From assembly GCA_016285615.1 (NCBI GenBank), contig JAEERB010000054.1, positions 1 through 15,929 of the forward strand: a stretch of 15,929 nt of DNA. Reading direction: 5' to 3'. Positions 1 through 9,321 of this stretch are shown one piece after another. Numbering within the stretch: the first letter of the stretch is position 1; each line of letters starts with the position of its first letter. A program made the position numbers and the translations under genes. Origin of the DNA: Bacteroidales bacterium. GTDB lineage: Bacteria; Bacteroidota; Bacteroidia; Bacteroidales; WCHB1-69. The notes beneath the pieces are model-generated. The model saw only the letters and a list, made by a program, of their open reading frames with translations. It did no database searches and had not been told where the DNA came from.

Positions 1-1780
<1,780 letters not shown>

Positions 1781-1793
1781 AAAACTGATAAAG

Positions 1794-2291
1794 ATGGTAT
1801 TACCGAATTTAAACATGATCGCCGCCGCAGGTAACAACCTCGAGCTGGGCTACCAAAACCGCCTGCTGTGCCATTTGCCGAAGGATTTGAAACACTTCAA
1901 GGAAATCACCTCTGGGCACACGGTGCTGATGGGCGACCGCACTTGGGAATCGCTGCCCGTGAAGCCGCTGCCCAACCGCAAGAACTTCGTGCTCACGCTC
2001 AATCGCGATGCCGATTACCAGAACTGCGAACTGCTCTATTCGATGGACGAGGCACTTGAGGCCCTCGCGAAAGAACCCAAGGCTTTCATCATAGGCGGTG
2101 CTACCGTCTATAAACTCTTTTTGCCCTATACGCAAACCTTGTATTTGACACGTATGCTGTCTGATTTTCAAGCTGATGCATTCTTCCCAGCCTTCAATGA
2201 AGATGAATGGATTTTGAAAGAGGATGAGTTTAGCCCTAAGGACGAAAAGAATGCTTACGACTTGCGTTTCCAAGTGTGGGAACGGAAATAA
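1794..2291 (+). CDS. folA: Dihydrofolate reductase
   Basis: NADPH-dependent reduction of dihydrofolate to tetrahydrofolate in the cytosol, needed for thymidylate and purine synthesis. I chose the ATG at 1794 (165 aa, the normal DHFR length), which puts six residues before the first beta strand NMIAAAG. ATGs at 1761, 1770 and 1815 are in frame and possible; the 1761 start would overlap secA. Visible family features are LPKDLKHFK with the catalytic acid (Asp31, equivalent to E. coli Asp27), TWESLP, PLPNRKN (Arg62, equivalent to Arg57), the cofactor-loop IIGGATVY, and YLTR. Several usually conserved positions differ: Cys26 for Trp22, Asp48-Arg49 for Arg44-His45, and Ala129 for Thr113 (E. coli numbers). 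The identity is firm from overall order and spacing. No thyA, the common partner, is next to it. Confidence 0.93.
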   Translation: MVLPNLNMIAAAGNNLELGYQNRLLCHLPKDLKHFKEITSGHTVLMGDRTWESLPVKPLPNRKNFVLTLNRDADYQNCELLYSMDEALEALAKEPKAFIIGGATVYKLFLPYTQTLYLTRMLSDFQADAFFPAFNEDEWILKEDEFSPKDEKNAYDLRFQVWERK

Positions 2292-2317
2292 TTAGTTCTA
2301 AACCAAATCTTTAAACC

Positions 2318-2878
2318 ATGATACTGATGAAAAAAATCTCGTTGTTCCTCTTGCTGGCCATGTTGTCAACAATGGCTTTTGCGCAGAAAAACAAATCACT
2401 GGAAGAGCCCGCGCTTCCTATTGATGAGAATACCAAACTGGTGACTTATCAGGATGTGGTTAATGAACCGGGCACGCCTCAAGAATTGTACGATCGTGCA
2501 ATGCTTTGGGTTAAAGCTTTTTACAAGAATACTAACGAAGTGATTAAGAGTAGCGACCGCGATGCAGCTGTCATCCAAATGCGCTCGAGTGTACGTATTT
2601 ACGGCACGCAAAAGGATGGCACACCCCATTTCAGGAATATTGTTTATTACAATTTCAAACTGGAGTGTCGCAACAACCGCTATCGTTACACCATCACCGA
2701 CTTTAACGAGAAGGCTACTTCCGCTGCACCTATCGAGGTGTGGTTTGACACCAAGAATCCCCATTGGGAGCCCGCCCATTATGGCTATCTGAATCAGATT
2801 GACGAACAGATCAAGGCGGTGATTGCCAATCTGGAGGAAGGTATGCAGCCCAAGGAAGAAATTAAAGACGAGTGGTAA
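2318..2878 (+). CDS. Exported DUF4468 (TBP-like fold) protein
   Basis: A 186-residue exported protein of unknown function. The N-terminus is a typical signal peptide: basic start, hydrophobic stretch, AFA then Gln, as usual for lipid-free exported proteins in this phylum. The mature part has the DUF4468 pattern: a short linker, LPIDENTKLVTYQDVV, a helix with ELYDRAMLWVKAFYKN, a charged strand pair, and YYNFKLECRNNRYRYTITDF. It ends in an acidic tail. Two starts are possible, 2318 or 2327; the latter gives the cleaner MKKISLF signal start. It follows folA by 26 bp and precedes the next gene by one base, so translation of these two is probably coupled. DUF4468 proteins are common in Bacteroidales envelopes but have no established activity. 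Family assignment rests on motif recall. Confidence 0.85.
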   Translation: MILMKKISLFLLLAMLSTMAFAQKNKSLEEPALPIDENTKLVTYQDVVNEPGTPQELYDRAMLWVKAFYKNTNEVIKSSDRDAAVIQMRSSVRIYGTQKDGTPHFRNIVYYNFKLECRNNRYRYTITDFNEKATSAAPIEVWFDTKNPHWEPAHYGYLNQIDEQIKAVIANLEEGMQPKEEIKDEW

Positions 2879-2879
2879 T

Positions 2880-3713
2880 ATGCTGAAAACAAGCTCCTCA
2901 ACGGCCTCTTGCGGTGCCCGCGGTTTGTTCGGACTGCTGGTCGTGATGGGGCTGTTTTGCTTGGTGGGCTGCCATCCCAAGGAGGAGACTTTTGAGGATG
3001 CGCTGACGCTAAAATTTCTTTTTACCGTGGATGGAGACCATTTTATGCCCGGTGAGGGCTATGTCAATGCTGCGGGCAATGTGTATGAGATACAGGAAAT
3101 TAAGTTTTTCATTTCCGATGTCCGCCTGATAAAGAATAGTGGGGAAGAGGTAAAAGTACTTGATGATGAGTCGATTCATTATGTCGATTATGATATCCCC
3201 GCCACGCTGTCGTGGAAATTGCACAAGCCGCTGCCCGCAGGCGAGTATAAGGCGTTGGCCTTTACCTTCGGCTTGTCCGAAAAAGACAATGTGTCGCACC
3301 GCTTCCCAAATCCGCCTGAAAGCAACATGAGTTGGCCCGAAACACTTGGTGGTGGCTATCATTACATGCAGATTAATGGTAAGTATTTGTCCGAAGGCAC
3401 GAAGAAACCGTTCAATTTCCATACGGGAATTGGCCAGGTCAAATTGGGAAAAGAGACTGAATATGTGCACAATGACTTTCAGGTGTTTCTGCCTTTTTCA
3501 GAATGTGAGCCCTTGACACCGTGTGTTATTTCAGCCACGCCGGTCACCGTCAATGTGTGGATGAACATTAACAATTGGTTCACTTCGCCGCGCGACTATG
3601 ATTTTGAAGTGTTTGGTGGCAGTATTATGCAAAACCAAGAGGCACAGCAGATTATCAAAGAGAATGGTCATGATGTTTTTTCAGCCTTTGGCGGGTCTTA
3701 TACCTCTAAGTAA
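2880..3713 (+). CDS. MbnP-like lipoprotein
   Basis: Probable lipoprotein of 277 residues. The signal peptide ends in a lipobox, Leu-Val-Gly-Cys31, so the mature protein should be lipidated at Cys31. The rest resembles the MbnP family: a first strand LKFLFTVDG, YEIQEIKFFISDVRL, a HYVDYD segment, GGYHYMQINGKY (His161, Met163), FNFHTGIG (His181), and a late NVWMNINNWF strand. MbnP is a periplasmic protein in which a tryptophan is oxidised to kynurenine by the di-haem enzyme MbnH and which binds copper. Copper binding here is therefore inference from the family and from the His/Met positions. Cys209 and Cys215 could form a disulfide. The start at 2880 lies one base after the preceding stop; an in-frame ATG at 2823 would overlap it and spoil the signal peptide. 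No MbnH/MauG-type gene is in the window. Confidence 0.78.
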   Translation: MLKTSSSTASCGARGLFGLLVVMGLFCLVGCHPKEETFEDALTLKFLFTVDGDHFMPGEGYVNAAGNVYEIQEIKFFISDVRLIKNSGEEVKVLDDESIHYVDYDIPATLSWKLHKPLPAGEYKALAFTFGLSEKDNVSHRFPNPPESNMSWPETLGGGYHYMQINGKYLSEGTKKPFNFHTGIGQVKLGKETEYVHNDFQVFLPFSECEPLTPCVISATPVTVNVWMNINNWFTSPRDYDFEVFGGSIMQNQEAQQIIKENGHDVFSAFGGSYTSK

Positions 3714-3720
3714 CAGAATT

Positions 3721-5043
3721 ATGAAAAGAAGTATAATATTGTTGATTTCTCTTTTTCTCCTGACCTCGTTGAAGGCGCAGGAGGGCTATGACATTACCAT
3801 TTCGATTGAGAATGTGCCGGATAAGATGCTCTATATGGTGGGTTTCTATGGCGATGATGCGGTGATGTTTGACAGTGCCAAGGTAAAGCATAAACGCGAT
3901 TTCTATTTCAAAAACAACAGGAGAGAGATGCCTTCAGGTATCTATTGGCTGCTGAATAAGGAGCGCAATGTCTATATGGAGTTATTGGTGGATAAGAGTC
4001 GCCATTTCGCTATCAAGACTACGATGGATCAACTGTGGAGTTGGCGCGAAATGACTAATACTGAAGAGAATAAGGTCTTCTTTGGCTATCAGTTGCGCGC
4101 TGCTTACGCCGAAGATGAGCATGCTTTAGTGCAGGAGTTTGTGGACCGCTCGCCTGAATCTCTGCTGGCAAAATATCTGAATGCCAAATATATGGCTGCT
4201 GATGTTCAAGAAAAGTTGGCTCAGGCACATGGTGAGTCGGATGAGCCAGAGTATCAATATGCTTGGTTGGTAGAACATTATTTCGATAATATTGACTTGG
4301 CCGATGAACGGTTGCTACATACGCCGCTGCACATCGACTTATCTGAATATTTTCGCAACATCGTGATCCCCCATCCCGATACGCTCAAAATGCGTGTGGA
4401 CCGTTTCTTGGCGCGGACAGGCACTTGTGTGAAAGCTAAAAATTTCTACTTGCGCAAGTTGTACGACTTGTTCAACGATGACACGCCCGAAGGCAATGCG
4501 GTGCTGGTGCATCTCTACGATACCTATTGTCTTGGAGGTGGCTGCTCGTGGCTTGAACCTGCCCAAGCACGAGTGTTTAAGCGCATGGTGGACCGCAAAC
4601 GCCGACTGCTGCCCGGTGCTTCGGTGCCGCCACTCGAAGCTTATGACTCCGATGGTAATATATTGAAAACAAAAGATATATCTTCTGATTATATCGTCTT
4701 GTGGCTCTGGGACCCCGATTGCGATGATTGTGTGGAACAAACCCCGAAATTGCATGATTTCTATCAGAAAAACAAACAGTTGTACAATTTTGAGGTTTAC
4801 GCCGTTTCGATTACCGAAGATGTGGACCGCTGGCGCACCTTCATCGAAAACAATCACCTCGACTGGCTGAATGTATCCTATGGGAAAGGGGAGCCGAACT
4901 ACGATTTTGCCGACTATTTCGATGTGTTGACGACGCCTGGCATCTTCCTGATACGGAAAAATCATACCATCGTTGCTTCGCAATTCCCGCTGGAAGAGTT
5001 ACAGGATCATTTGTTTTATGAAATGTATAAGAGCGAGAAGTGA
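3721..5043 (+). CDS. Exported DUF5106/thioredoxin-like protein (first of a tandem pair, CDDC)
   Basis: A 440-residue exported protein. The order is a signal peptide (MKRSIILLISLFLL..., cleavage probably after KA before Gln), a beta-rich N-terminal domain of DUF4369 type (about 22-120), a helical DUF5106 region with the signature HYFDNIDLADERLLHTPL starting at His186, and a C-terminal thioredoxin-like fold (about 310-440) with the strand IVLWLWDPDC. The redox motif is Cys334-Asp-Asp-Cys337. The cis-proline segment is TTPGIF. Relatives of this layout are periplasmic or surface thiol-disulfide proteins in Bacteroidota; the substrate is unknown. The acidic CDDC differs from the CPKC of its neighbour, which suggests a different redox potential or partner. 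It starts 7 bp after the MbnP-like gene, so the two are probably in one transcript. The ATG at 3721 is the only start that leaves a signal peptide at the N-terminus. Confidence 0.86.
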   Translation: MKRSIILLISLFLLTSLKAQEGYDITISIENVPDKMLYMVGFYGDDAVMFDSAKVKHKRDFYFKNNRREMPSGIYWLLNKERNVYMELLVDKSRHFAIKTTMDQLWSWREMTNTEENKVFFGYQLRAAYAEDEHALVQEFVDRSPESLLAKYLNAKYMAADVQEKLAQAHGESDEPEYQYAWLVEHYFDNIDLADERLLHTPLHIDLSEYFRNIVIPHPDTLKMRVDRFLARTGTCVKAKNFYLRKLYDLFNDDTPEGNAVLVHLYDTYCLGGGCSWLEPAQARVFKRMVDRKRRLLPGASVPPLEAYDSDGNILKTKDISSDYIVLWLWDPDCDDCVEQTPKLHDFYQKNKQLYNFEVYAVSITEDVDRWRTFIENNHLDWLNVSYGKGEPNYDFADYFDVLTTPGIFLIRKNHTIVASQFPLEELQDHLFYEMYKSEK

Positions 5044-5046
5044 GAA

Positions 5047-5198
5047 AGAGTTAAGAAGTTAAGAAACTAAGGAGTTAATAATTATGGAATTATAGAATTA
5101 TAGAATTATAGAGTTATAGAGTTATAGAATCTCTAACAACTAAAAACTAACAACTAAAATCTTCTTTGAATTTTGAATTCTGAATTTTGAATTTATAA
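5047..5198. repeat. Mosaic of three short tandem repeat arrays
   Basis: The gap between the two thioredoxin-like genes is almost entirely tandem repeats. Block 1 (5047-5130) is an 8-bp period of form GARTTAWA: ten units in perfect phase, with three identical GAATTATA copies (5087-5110), two GAGTTATA copies (5111-5126), diverged units on the left and a partial last unit. Block 2 (5133-5160) is a 7-bp period, CTAAMAA, four units. Block 3 (5164-5198) is a 7-bp period, TTYTGAA, about five units, the last diverged. Block 3 contains GAATTTTG twice (5168-5175, 5182-5189), one base from the Bacteroidota promoter element TAnnTTTG. There are no gaps between units within a block and no palindromic CRISPR-like repeat. 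Function is unknown. Confidence 0.9.
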
Positions 5199-5203
5199 TA
5201 ACT

Positions 5204-6691
5204 ATGCATAGAAACTGTTTTTATACAATCATCTTGTTGGCCTTGTTGCTGCCGTCGGTGCCGATGATGGCGCAGAAAGGCAAGAAGGGTAAATCGGCTC
5301 CGGCTTGTGATATTGTTTTCAATGTGGCTGGTGCTCACGATACGTCGTTGTGTCTGACCATTATGTATAATGGCAAATACATCATCAAAGATACGGCTGA
5401 TTATATCTCCCCTGGCGTTTTCCATTGCAAGAATGAGCAGCCGTTGCAGGAGGGTTTCTATACGCTTGTCAGCAATAAGTCAAAACCCTATCTGACTTTT
5501 ATTATGCCTGCCAATCAGCGATTTTCGGTTTCGTTGGACACAACAGCCAATGTGAATGCCATCTCGTTTAAGAACTCACCCGAGAATGACGAGATGCTCC
5601 TTTTCCAGCGTAAGGCATCAGAAAGCCAGAAAAAGTTAAACGCATATCGCAAGCAACAGACTGCATATAAGGATAATCAAGACAGCGTGGATTTCTACAC
5701 CGCCAAGATTAAGGAGTTGAATGAAGAGATGAAGTTTTTTATTATGGATTTGATAGAGCGTAATCCTAACTATCTCTTTTCCAAGATGCAACGTGCCGGC
5801 AGGGAAATCGAACTGCCAGAACCTGACACCAACAATCCCGAATTTTTGCCTGCTTACTACCGCCAGCACTATTGGGATAATATCGACTTGACGGATTCGC
5901 GACTGATATTCACGCCTGTGTTTGAACCTAAGATGAAAGAATATTTCGGCCATGTGCTGCAGTATCAGGATGTTGATACTATAAACAAATATGTTGATAT
6001 GGTGCTGGAAAGAACTGCAGTCGACTCGCTGATGTATCGCTATTGCATCGATTGGGTTTCGCGATATTACGAAACCAGCAAGTATATCGGTCACGACGGC
6101 GTGTTTGTCCATATCGTCAAGAACAACCAGTTGCAAGGTAAGTGTACCTGGATGGACGAGACCTTGCTACGTAAATACGCCAAGCGCATCAGCCATATAG
6201 AACCTCTGTTGATTGGCACTAAGGCTGTCGAACTTATCATTCCTGACACTACGCAGAGTAATGATTTGCGGACGTGGATATCTTCCCACCACTTGCCCAA
6301 AGAATACACGGTACTTTGGTTCTTCGACCCCGATTGTCCCAAATGTAACAAGCAAACCACGCTGTTGAAGCATCTGTACGACTCTCTGGAAACCGCCGGC
6401 ACTCGCAATTTCGATGTATATGCCATTGGCAACGATTCCGATGTGGAGCGTTGGAAAAAATATGTGCGCGACAAGAAACTGCCATGGTATAATGTGGGTG
6501 GCAACCGCGGCAATGTGGATTATCTTACTATCTATAATATTTACGAATCGGGTAATCCTTCTATGTTCATCATTAACAGGAAGAAAGAGATTATTTTGAA
6601 CCGATCCATAGATGTTACGGCTATCCCGGATTTCCTGAAACAGTATGAGGCAATAGAGGCTAAAAAGGCCGCCGCCGCAAAAAAAGATTAA
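5204..6691 (+). CDS. Exported DUF5106/thioredoxin-like protein (second of a tandem pair, CPKC)
   Basis: A 495-residue paralogue of the preceding gene with the same layout: a signal peptide (about 1-23, ending MMA before Gln), a basic KGKKGK linker, an N-terminal beta domain of DUF4369 type (about 35-120), a helical charged region, DUF5106 signature HYWDNIDLTDSRLIFTPV from His222, and a thioredoxin-like domain from about 345. The redox motif is Cys378-Pro-Lys-Cys381 after WFFDPD, a normal resolving CxxC, so it is probably an active periplasmic thiol-disulfide oxidoreductase. The cis-proline region is SGNPSMFI. It ends in a lysine/alanine-rich tail. It is separated from the first paralogue by the repeat mosaic, so it may have its own promoter there. 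The pair probably arose by an old duplication, since only motifs and general layout are still alike. The ATG at 5204 gives a clean signal peptide. Confidence 0.87.
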   Translation: MHRNCFYTIILLALLLPSVPMMAQKGKKGKSAPACDIVFNVAGAHDTSLCLTIMYNGKYIIKDTADYISPGVFHCKNEQPLQEGFYTLVSNKSKPYLTFIMPANQRFSVSLDTTANVNAISFKNSPENDEMLLFQRKASESQKKLNAYRKQQTAYKDNQDSVDFYTAKIKELNEEMKFFIMDLIERNPNYLFSKMQRAGREIELPEPDTNNPEFLPAYYRQHYWDNIDLTDSRLIFTPVFEPKMKEYFGHVLQYQDVDTINKYVDMVLERTAVDSLMYRYCIDWVSRYYETSKYIGHDGVFVHIVKNNQLQGKCTWMDETLLRKYAKRISHIEPLLIGTKAVELIIPDTTQSNDLRTWISSHHLPKEYTVLWFFDPDCPKCNKQTTLLKHLYDSLETAGTRNFDVYAIGNDSDVERWKKYVRDKKLPWYNVGGNRGNVDYLTIYNIYESGNPSMFIINRKKEIILNRSIDVTAIPDFLKQYEAIEAKKAAAAKKD

Positions 6692-6702
6692 AAAATATTA
6701 AT

Positions 6703-6737
6703 TTTGTCCGAGGGTGTCTAAAAAAGTACTATATTTG
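6703..6737 (+). promoter_or_regulatory. Candidate Bacteroidota-type promoter of the T9SS cargo gene
   Basis: TATATTTG at 6730-6737 matches the TAnnTTTG -7 element exactly and is followed by C. A TTTG at 6703-6706 could be the -33 element, although the 23-bp spacing is slightly long. Transcription from about 6744 would give a leader of roughly 45 bases before the ATG at 6789. Confidence 0.6.
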
Positions 6738-6788
6738 CCACATTAAAAATTAGACTGACTTCAAGTATTAATCTAAAATTTTAAAACA

Positions 6789-8099
6789 ATGAAAAAACTT
6801 TACACTTTTGTAATGCTGATGCTCGCTGTAGGCGTTATGTTCGCACAGCAGCAAAAACCGATTTTCAAGGCAGTTTCCAATCCCATGGAATCCATCAAAA
6901 TCGCAAACCAAAATCTTGATACCAAGGCTGGTAAACCTGGTCAAAATGGCTGGTTCAACTATGCTCAAGGTATGGCCATCTACATGTATGGTGAAGAATA
7001 TGGTCAGTATTTGTCTCAAATGGGTCATGGAATGCCTATGTTAGCTGACCGTATTGGTAAATACCCCTTCAGCAACGGTAAAACTATTCCTCAAATCCAA
7101 AGTTTTGCCCAAGTTTTCGATTTCAGCAAGCCCAGATATTGGACTGAAATGTACGAAACTGTTGGCAGTGGTTTCCCTGTTCCCGGTACCGGCACAGCTT
7201 GGGGTATCGACTCAGTTGAATTGTTCTTTAACTTCGTTTGGGGTAAGGAAGTTCCTCTTGATGTTGTGGATACTTTGATTGTTTCTTTCGCTGTTAATAT
7301 GGATGGTGAAGATACTTATTACATTGGTCAACAATACATGAACCTGTATATTCCTCCGTTCAGCCTCGAAACCTTTACTTTTGACGAATCAAGAATGAAA
7401 ACTGCTTCGGTTTACACTACTAAATTTGAACTGGATACCTCATGGGCAATGCCCGTTGATGACCAAGGCCGTTCCAGCTATTATGTAGTGAGATTACCCG
7501 CTCCTGAAGAAGTAAAGAATCTTGATTGCCATACTTTGGCTATTTCCTACACCTATAGAGCTACTTTGGATAATAGAAACGATTCAACCACCATGGGTAC
7601 CGATATGAATACGTTCGCTGGTCTGAGCTTTAAGGATCCTCGTCCCGAATATCAAACCAATGCTTGGGGTTCTAGCGAATTGCTGGGCAATATGAACAGC
7701 TCCATGTTTGCAGGTGCAGAATCATTCAAACCCTCAAGTGAATCATGGTATAAGATGTACTGCCCCACCATTATGTGGGATGTCCCTCATCTTCGTCCTT
7801 ACATTGGCTTCCACATGACCAACTGCGAAGGTTGCGGTTTAGTTAAGGTTAACGATCTTGAAAACAAGAAAATCAACGTTTATCCTAACCCCGCTACCAG
7901 CACCGTTAACGTACAATTGGTTGACAACAGCCAAGCTAACATTCAACTGTTCAACCTCGTTGGTCAAGTTGTAATGAGCGAACAAGTAAACGGTCAAGAT
8001 TTAGTTACTTTGAATGTAAACAACCTCAACAATGGCATCTATATGCTGAAGGTTAACCAGAATGGTAAAGTTTACACTTCTAAAGTTGTTGTTAGATAA
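6789..8099 (+). CDS. Secreted protein with T9SS type A sorting domain, passenger of unknown function
   Basis: A 436-residue protein with a signal peptide (MKKLYTFVMLMLAVGVMFA before Gln) and a classic T9SS C-terminal domain from about residue 364: VYPNPATSTVNV, then IQLFNLVGQVV, LNNGIYMLKV and a final KVVV strand. Such proteins cross the inner membrane by Sec and the outer membrane by the type IX system. The CTD is then usually removed and the protein attached to surface lipopolysaccharide or released. The passenger is beta-rich with a SVELFFNFVWG...DTLIVSFAVNMDG segment; I do not recognise an enzyme family. A Cys346-x-x-Cys349 pair sits just before the sorting domain. The gene uses many GGT, GTT, GCT and AAC codons and is more A/T-rich than its neighbours, suggesting high expression or a different history. 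It has its own promoter-like element and a strong terminator, so it is probably monocistronic. Confidence 0.92.
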   Translation: MKKLYTFVMLMLAVGVMFAQQQKPIFKAVSNPMESIKIANQNLDTKAGKPGQNGWFNYAQGMAIYMYGEEYGQYLSQMGHGMPMLADRIGKYPFSNGKTIPQIQSFAQVFDFSKPRYWTEMYETVGSGFPVPGTGTAWGIDSVELFFNFVWGKEVPLDVVDTLIVSFAVNMDGEDTYYIGQQYMNLYIPPFSLETFTFDESRMKTASVYTTKFELDTSWAMPVDDQGRSSYYVVRLPAPEEVKNLDCHTLAISYTYRATLDNRNDSTTMGTDMNTFAGLSFKDPRPEYQTNAWGSSELLGNMNSSMFAGAESFKPSSESWYKMYCPTIMWDVPHLRPYIGFHMTNCEGCGLVKVNDLENKKINVYPNPATSTVNVQLVDNSQANIQLFNLVGQVVMSEQVNGQDLVTLNVNNLNNGIYMLKVNQNGKVYTSKVVVR

Positions 8100-8119
8100 T
8101 TAAGATTATCACGATAATG

Positions 8120-8153
8120 AAAAGAGCTGCTCATTCGAGCAGCTCTTTTTTTT
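8120..8153 (+). terminator. Intrinsic terminator of the T9SS cargo gene
   Basis: A 13-bp perfect stem, AAAAGAGCTGCTC (8120-8132) and its complement from 8137, with a 4-base ATTC loop, ends in a run of eight T (8146-8153). It lies 20 bases after the stop codon. Confidence 0.93.
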
Positions 8154-8157
8154 GTGC

Positions 8158-8195
8158 AAAAAAATAGGCGACATCTTTCTCAAGGTGTCGCCTAT
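8158..8195 (-). terminator. Intrinsic terminator of the rpiB/LUD operon
   Basis: A 14-bp stem with one G-T pair (8164-8177 with 8182-8195) encloses a TCTC loop. On the minus strand it is followed by seven U (8158-8164). It lies 17 bases beyond the stop of the LUD gene. On the plus strand a T5 run at 8199-8203 follows, so it may also stop read-through from the left. Confidence 0.9.
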
Positions 8196-8212
8196 AGGTT
8201 TTTATACTATTG

Positions 8213-9319
8213 CTATTCTTCGTCTTTCTCCAGTTCTTTTTGTGCCTCGCGCCAGCGTATATTGAAGAACTCATCTTGCTGGTTCGAGAAGTAGTTGAGC
8301 AATTGCTTGTTTTTGCCGTAGTATTTGCGCAGGAAGAAGTAACGACGGATTTTGCTGCTCTCTTTGTTCAGCTTGCCTCTCTTGAGGAAATCCTTTAGCA
8401 GGTCATCGCCACTTTCGCCCGGCTGGCGACGTTCTACCGACTCCATTTCGCGGATAAACAGATCGGTGAACGGGATTTTAACGGGACATACTTTCTCACA
8501 GTTGCCACAGAGCGTGGTGTGCTCGAAAACATCCTTGTAGTGGTTGTTAGGATCCCCGTTGCGCTTGAGCAGCTCAATGGGGGAGTATTCCTTGGTAATG
8601 GCGTACACCGGGCAAACTTGCTGGCAGCGGCCGCAATTGATGCAGAACAGTGACTCGCGAATTCGGTTGTCTTCCATGATGTCGGTAATGCCGTTGTTGT
8701 ACAGCAGGACAGTCAGTTTTACCTCCTCGGAGGTGAACTGGCTGTTAAACGACATCTGCATCATATCGGTGATAATTCGCTTGTATGGAGCGTTGATGAT
8801 TTTGATGTCGGCAGGAAGGATGGTGTCATCATGGTTCACCGAGTAAAGGTTGAGGATAGTGTCCAAGTCGGCCATTCTCGGCAAAATCATGTTCAGGTCG
8901 AGTATGAAGATAACATGCTCAATCTTGTTCAGCAAATTCTTGCTCTCCTTGTTGATGAGGACGATAGAACCCGTGTCGGCAATGCCGAAATCGGCTTTCG
9001 TGATGAGATATTCGGCGGCTTCTGAATTGTCGGCGCATGTTTCGATAGAAATCTCTTTGATGAGGTTCTTCTGGTTGAGCAGTCCTGCCGGAACTTGCGG
9101 CAAATCGAAGCAAACCTTGTTGTAGTTTTTATTAATGAACAGATTCTCAATGGCTTCGCAAAGTTCGTCCTCAGTGTCTATCCATTGTATATCAATGCCG
9201 CGGGATGAAATCTGACTTTCAAAAGCCAACAGATATTTTTCCATATCCTCAATATAGGTATGGCGGATAAAGTTGGCTTTCTGCCTGCTAAAACCGATAT
9301 CTTTGATGCTTTTGTTCAT
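8213..9319 (-). CDS. LUD-domain protein with two [4Fe-4S] sites (short LutB-like)
   Basis: A 368-residue cytosolic iron-sulfur protein resembling LutB/YkgF, the LUD plus ferredoxin subunit of the lactate oxidation complex LutABC. The LUD part (about 60-190) has the family strand KADFGIADTGSIVLINKES near residue 110. The first cluster motif is Cys226-x2-Cys229-x2-Cys232-x3-Cys236-Pro, and the second is Cys271-x2-Cys274-x3-Cys278-Pro followed by VKIPFTDL, both as in LutB. It is shorter than LutB (usually over 450 residues), mostly because the N-terminal part is reduced, and it has a lysine-rich C-terminal tail. No lutA or lutC is nearby. It starts 2 bp after the rpiB stop, so it is very likely cotranscribed with rpiB. 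An electron-transfer role is likely; lactate as substrate is inference only. Confidence 0.85.
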   Translation of the reverse strand: MNKSIKDIGFSRQKANFIRHTYIEDMEKYLLAFESQISSRGIDIQWIDTEDELCEAIENLFINKNYNKVCFDLPQVPAGLLNQKNLIKEISIETCADNSEAAEYLITKADFGIADTGSIVLINKESKNLLNKIEHVIFILDLNMILPRMADLDTILNLYSVNHDDTILPADIKIINAPYKRIITDMMQMSFNSQFTSEEVKLTVLLYNNGITDIMEDNRIRESLFCINCGRCQQVCPVYAITKEYSPIELLKRNGDPNNHYKDVFEHTTLCGNCEKVCPVKIPFTDLFIREMESVERRQPGESGDDLLKDFLKRGKLNKESSKIRRYFFLRKYYGKNKQLLNYFSNQQDEFFNIRWREAQKELEKDEE

Positions 9320-9321
9320 TG

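Noticed and set aside
2823..2879. Upstream ATG for the MbnP-like gene
   Set aside because: It overlaps the DUF4468 gene and places about 19 charged residues ahead of a clear lipoprotein signal peptide.
5047..5198. CRISPR array
   Set aside because: Units are 7-8 bp with no spacers, and there are no cas genes.
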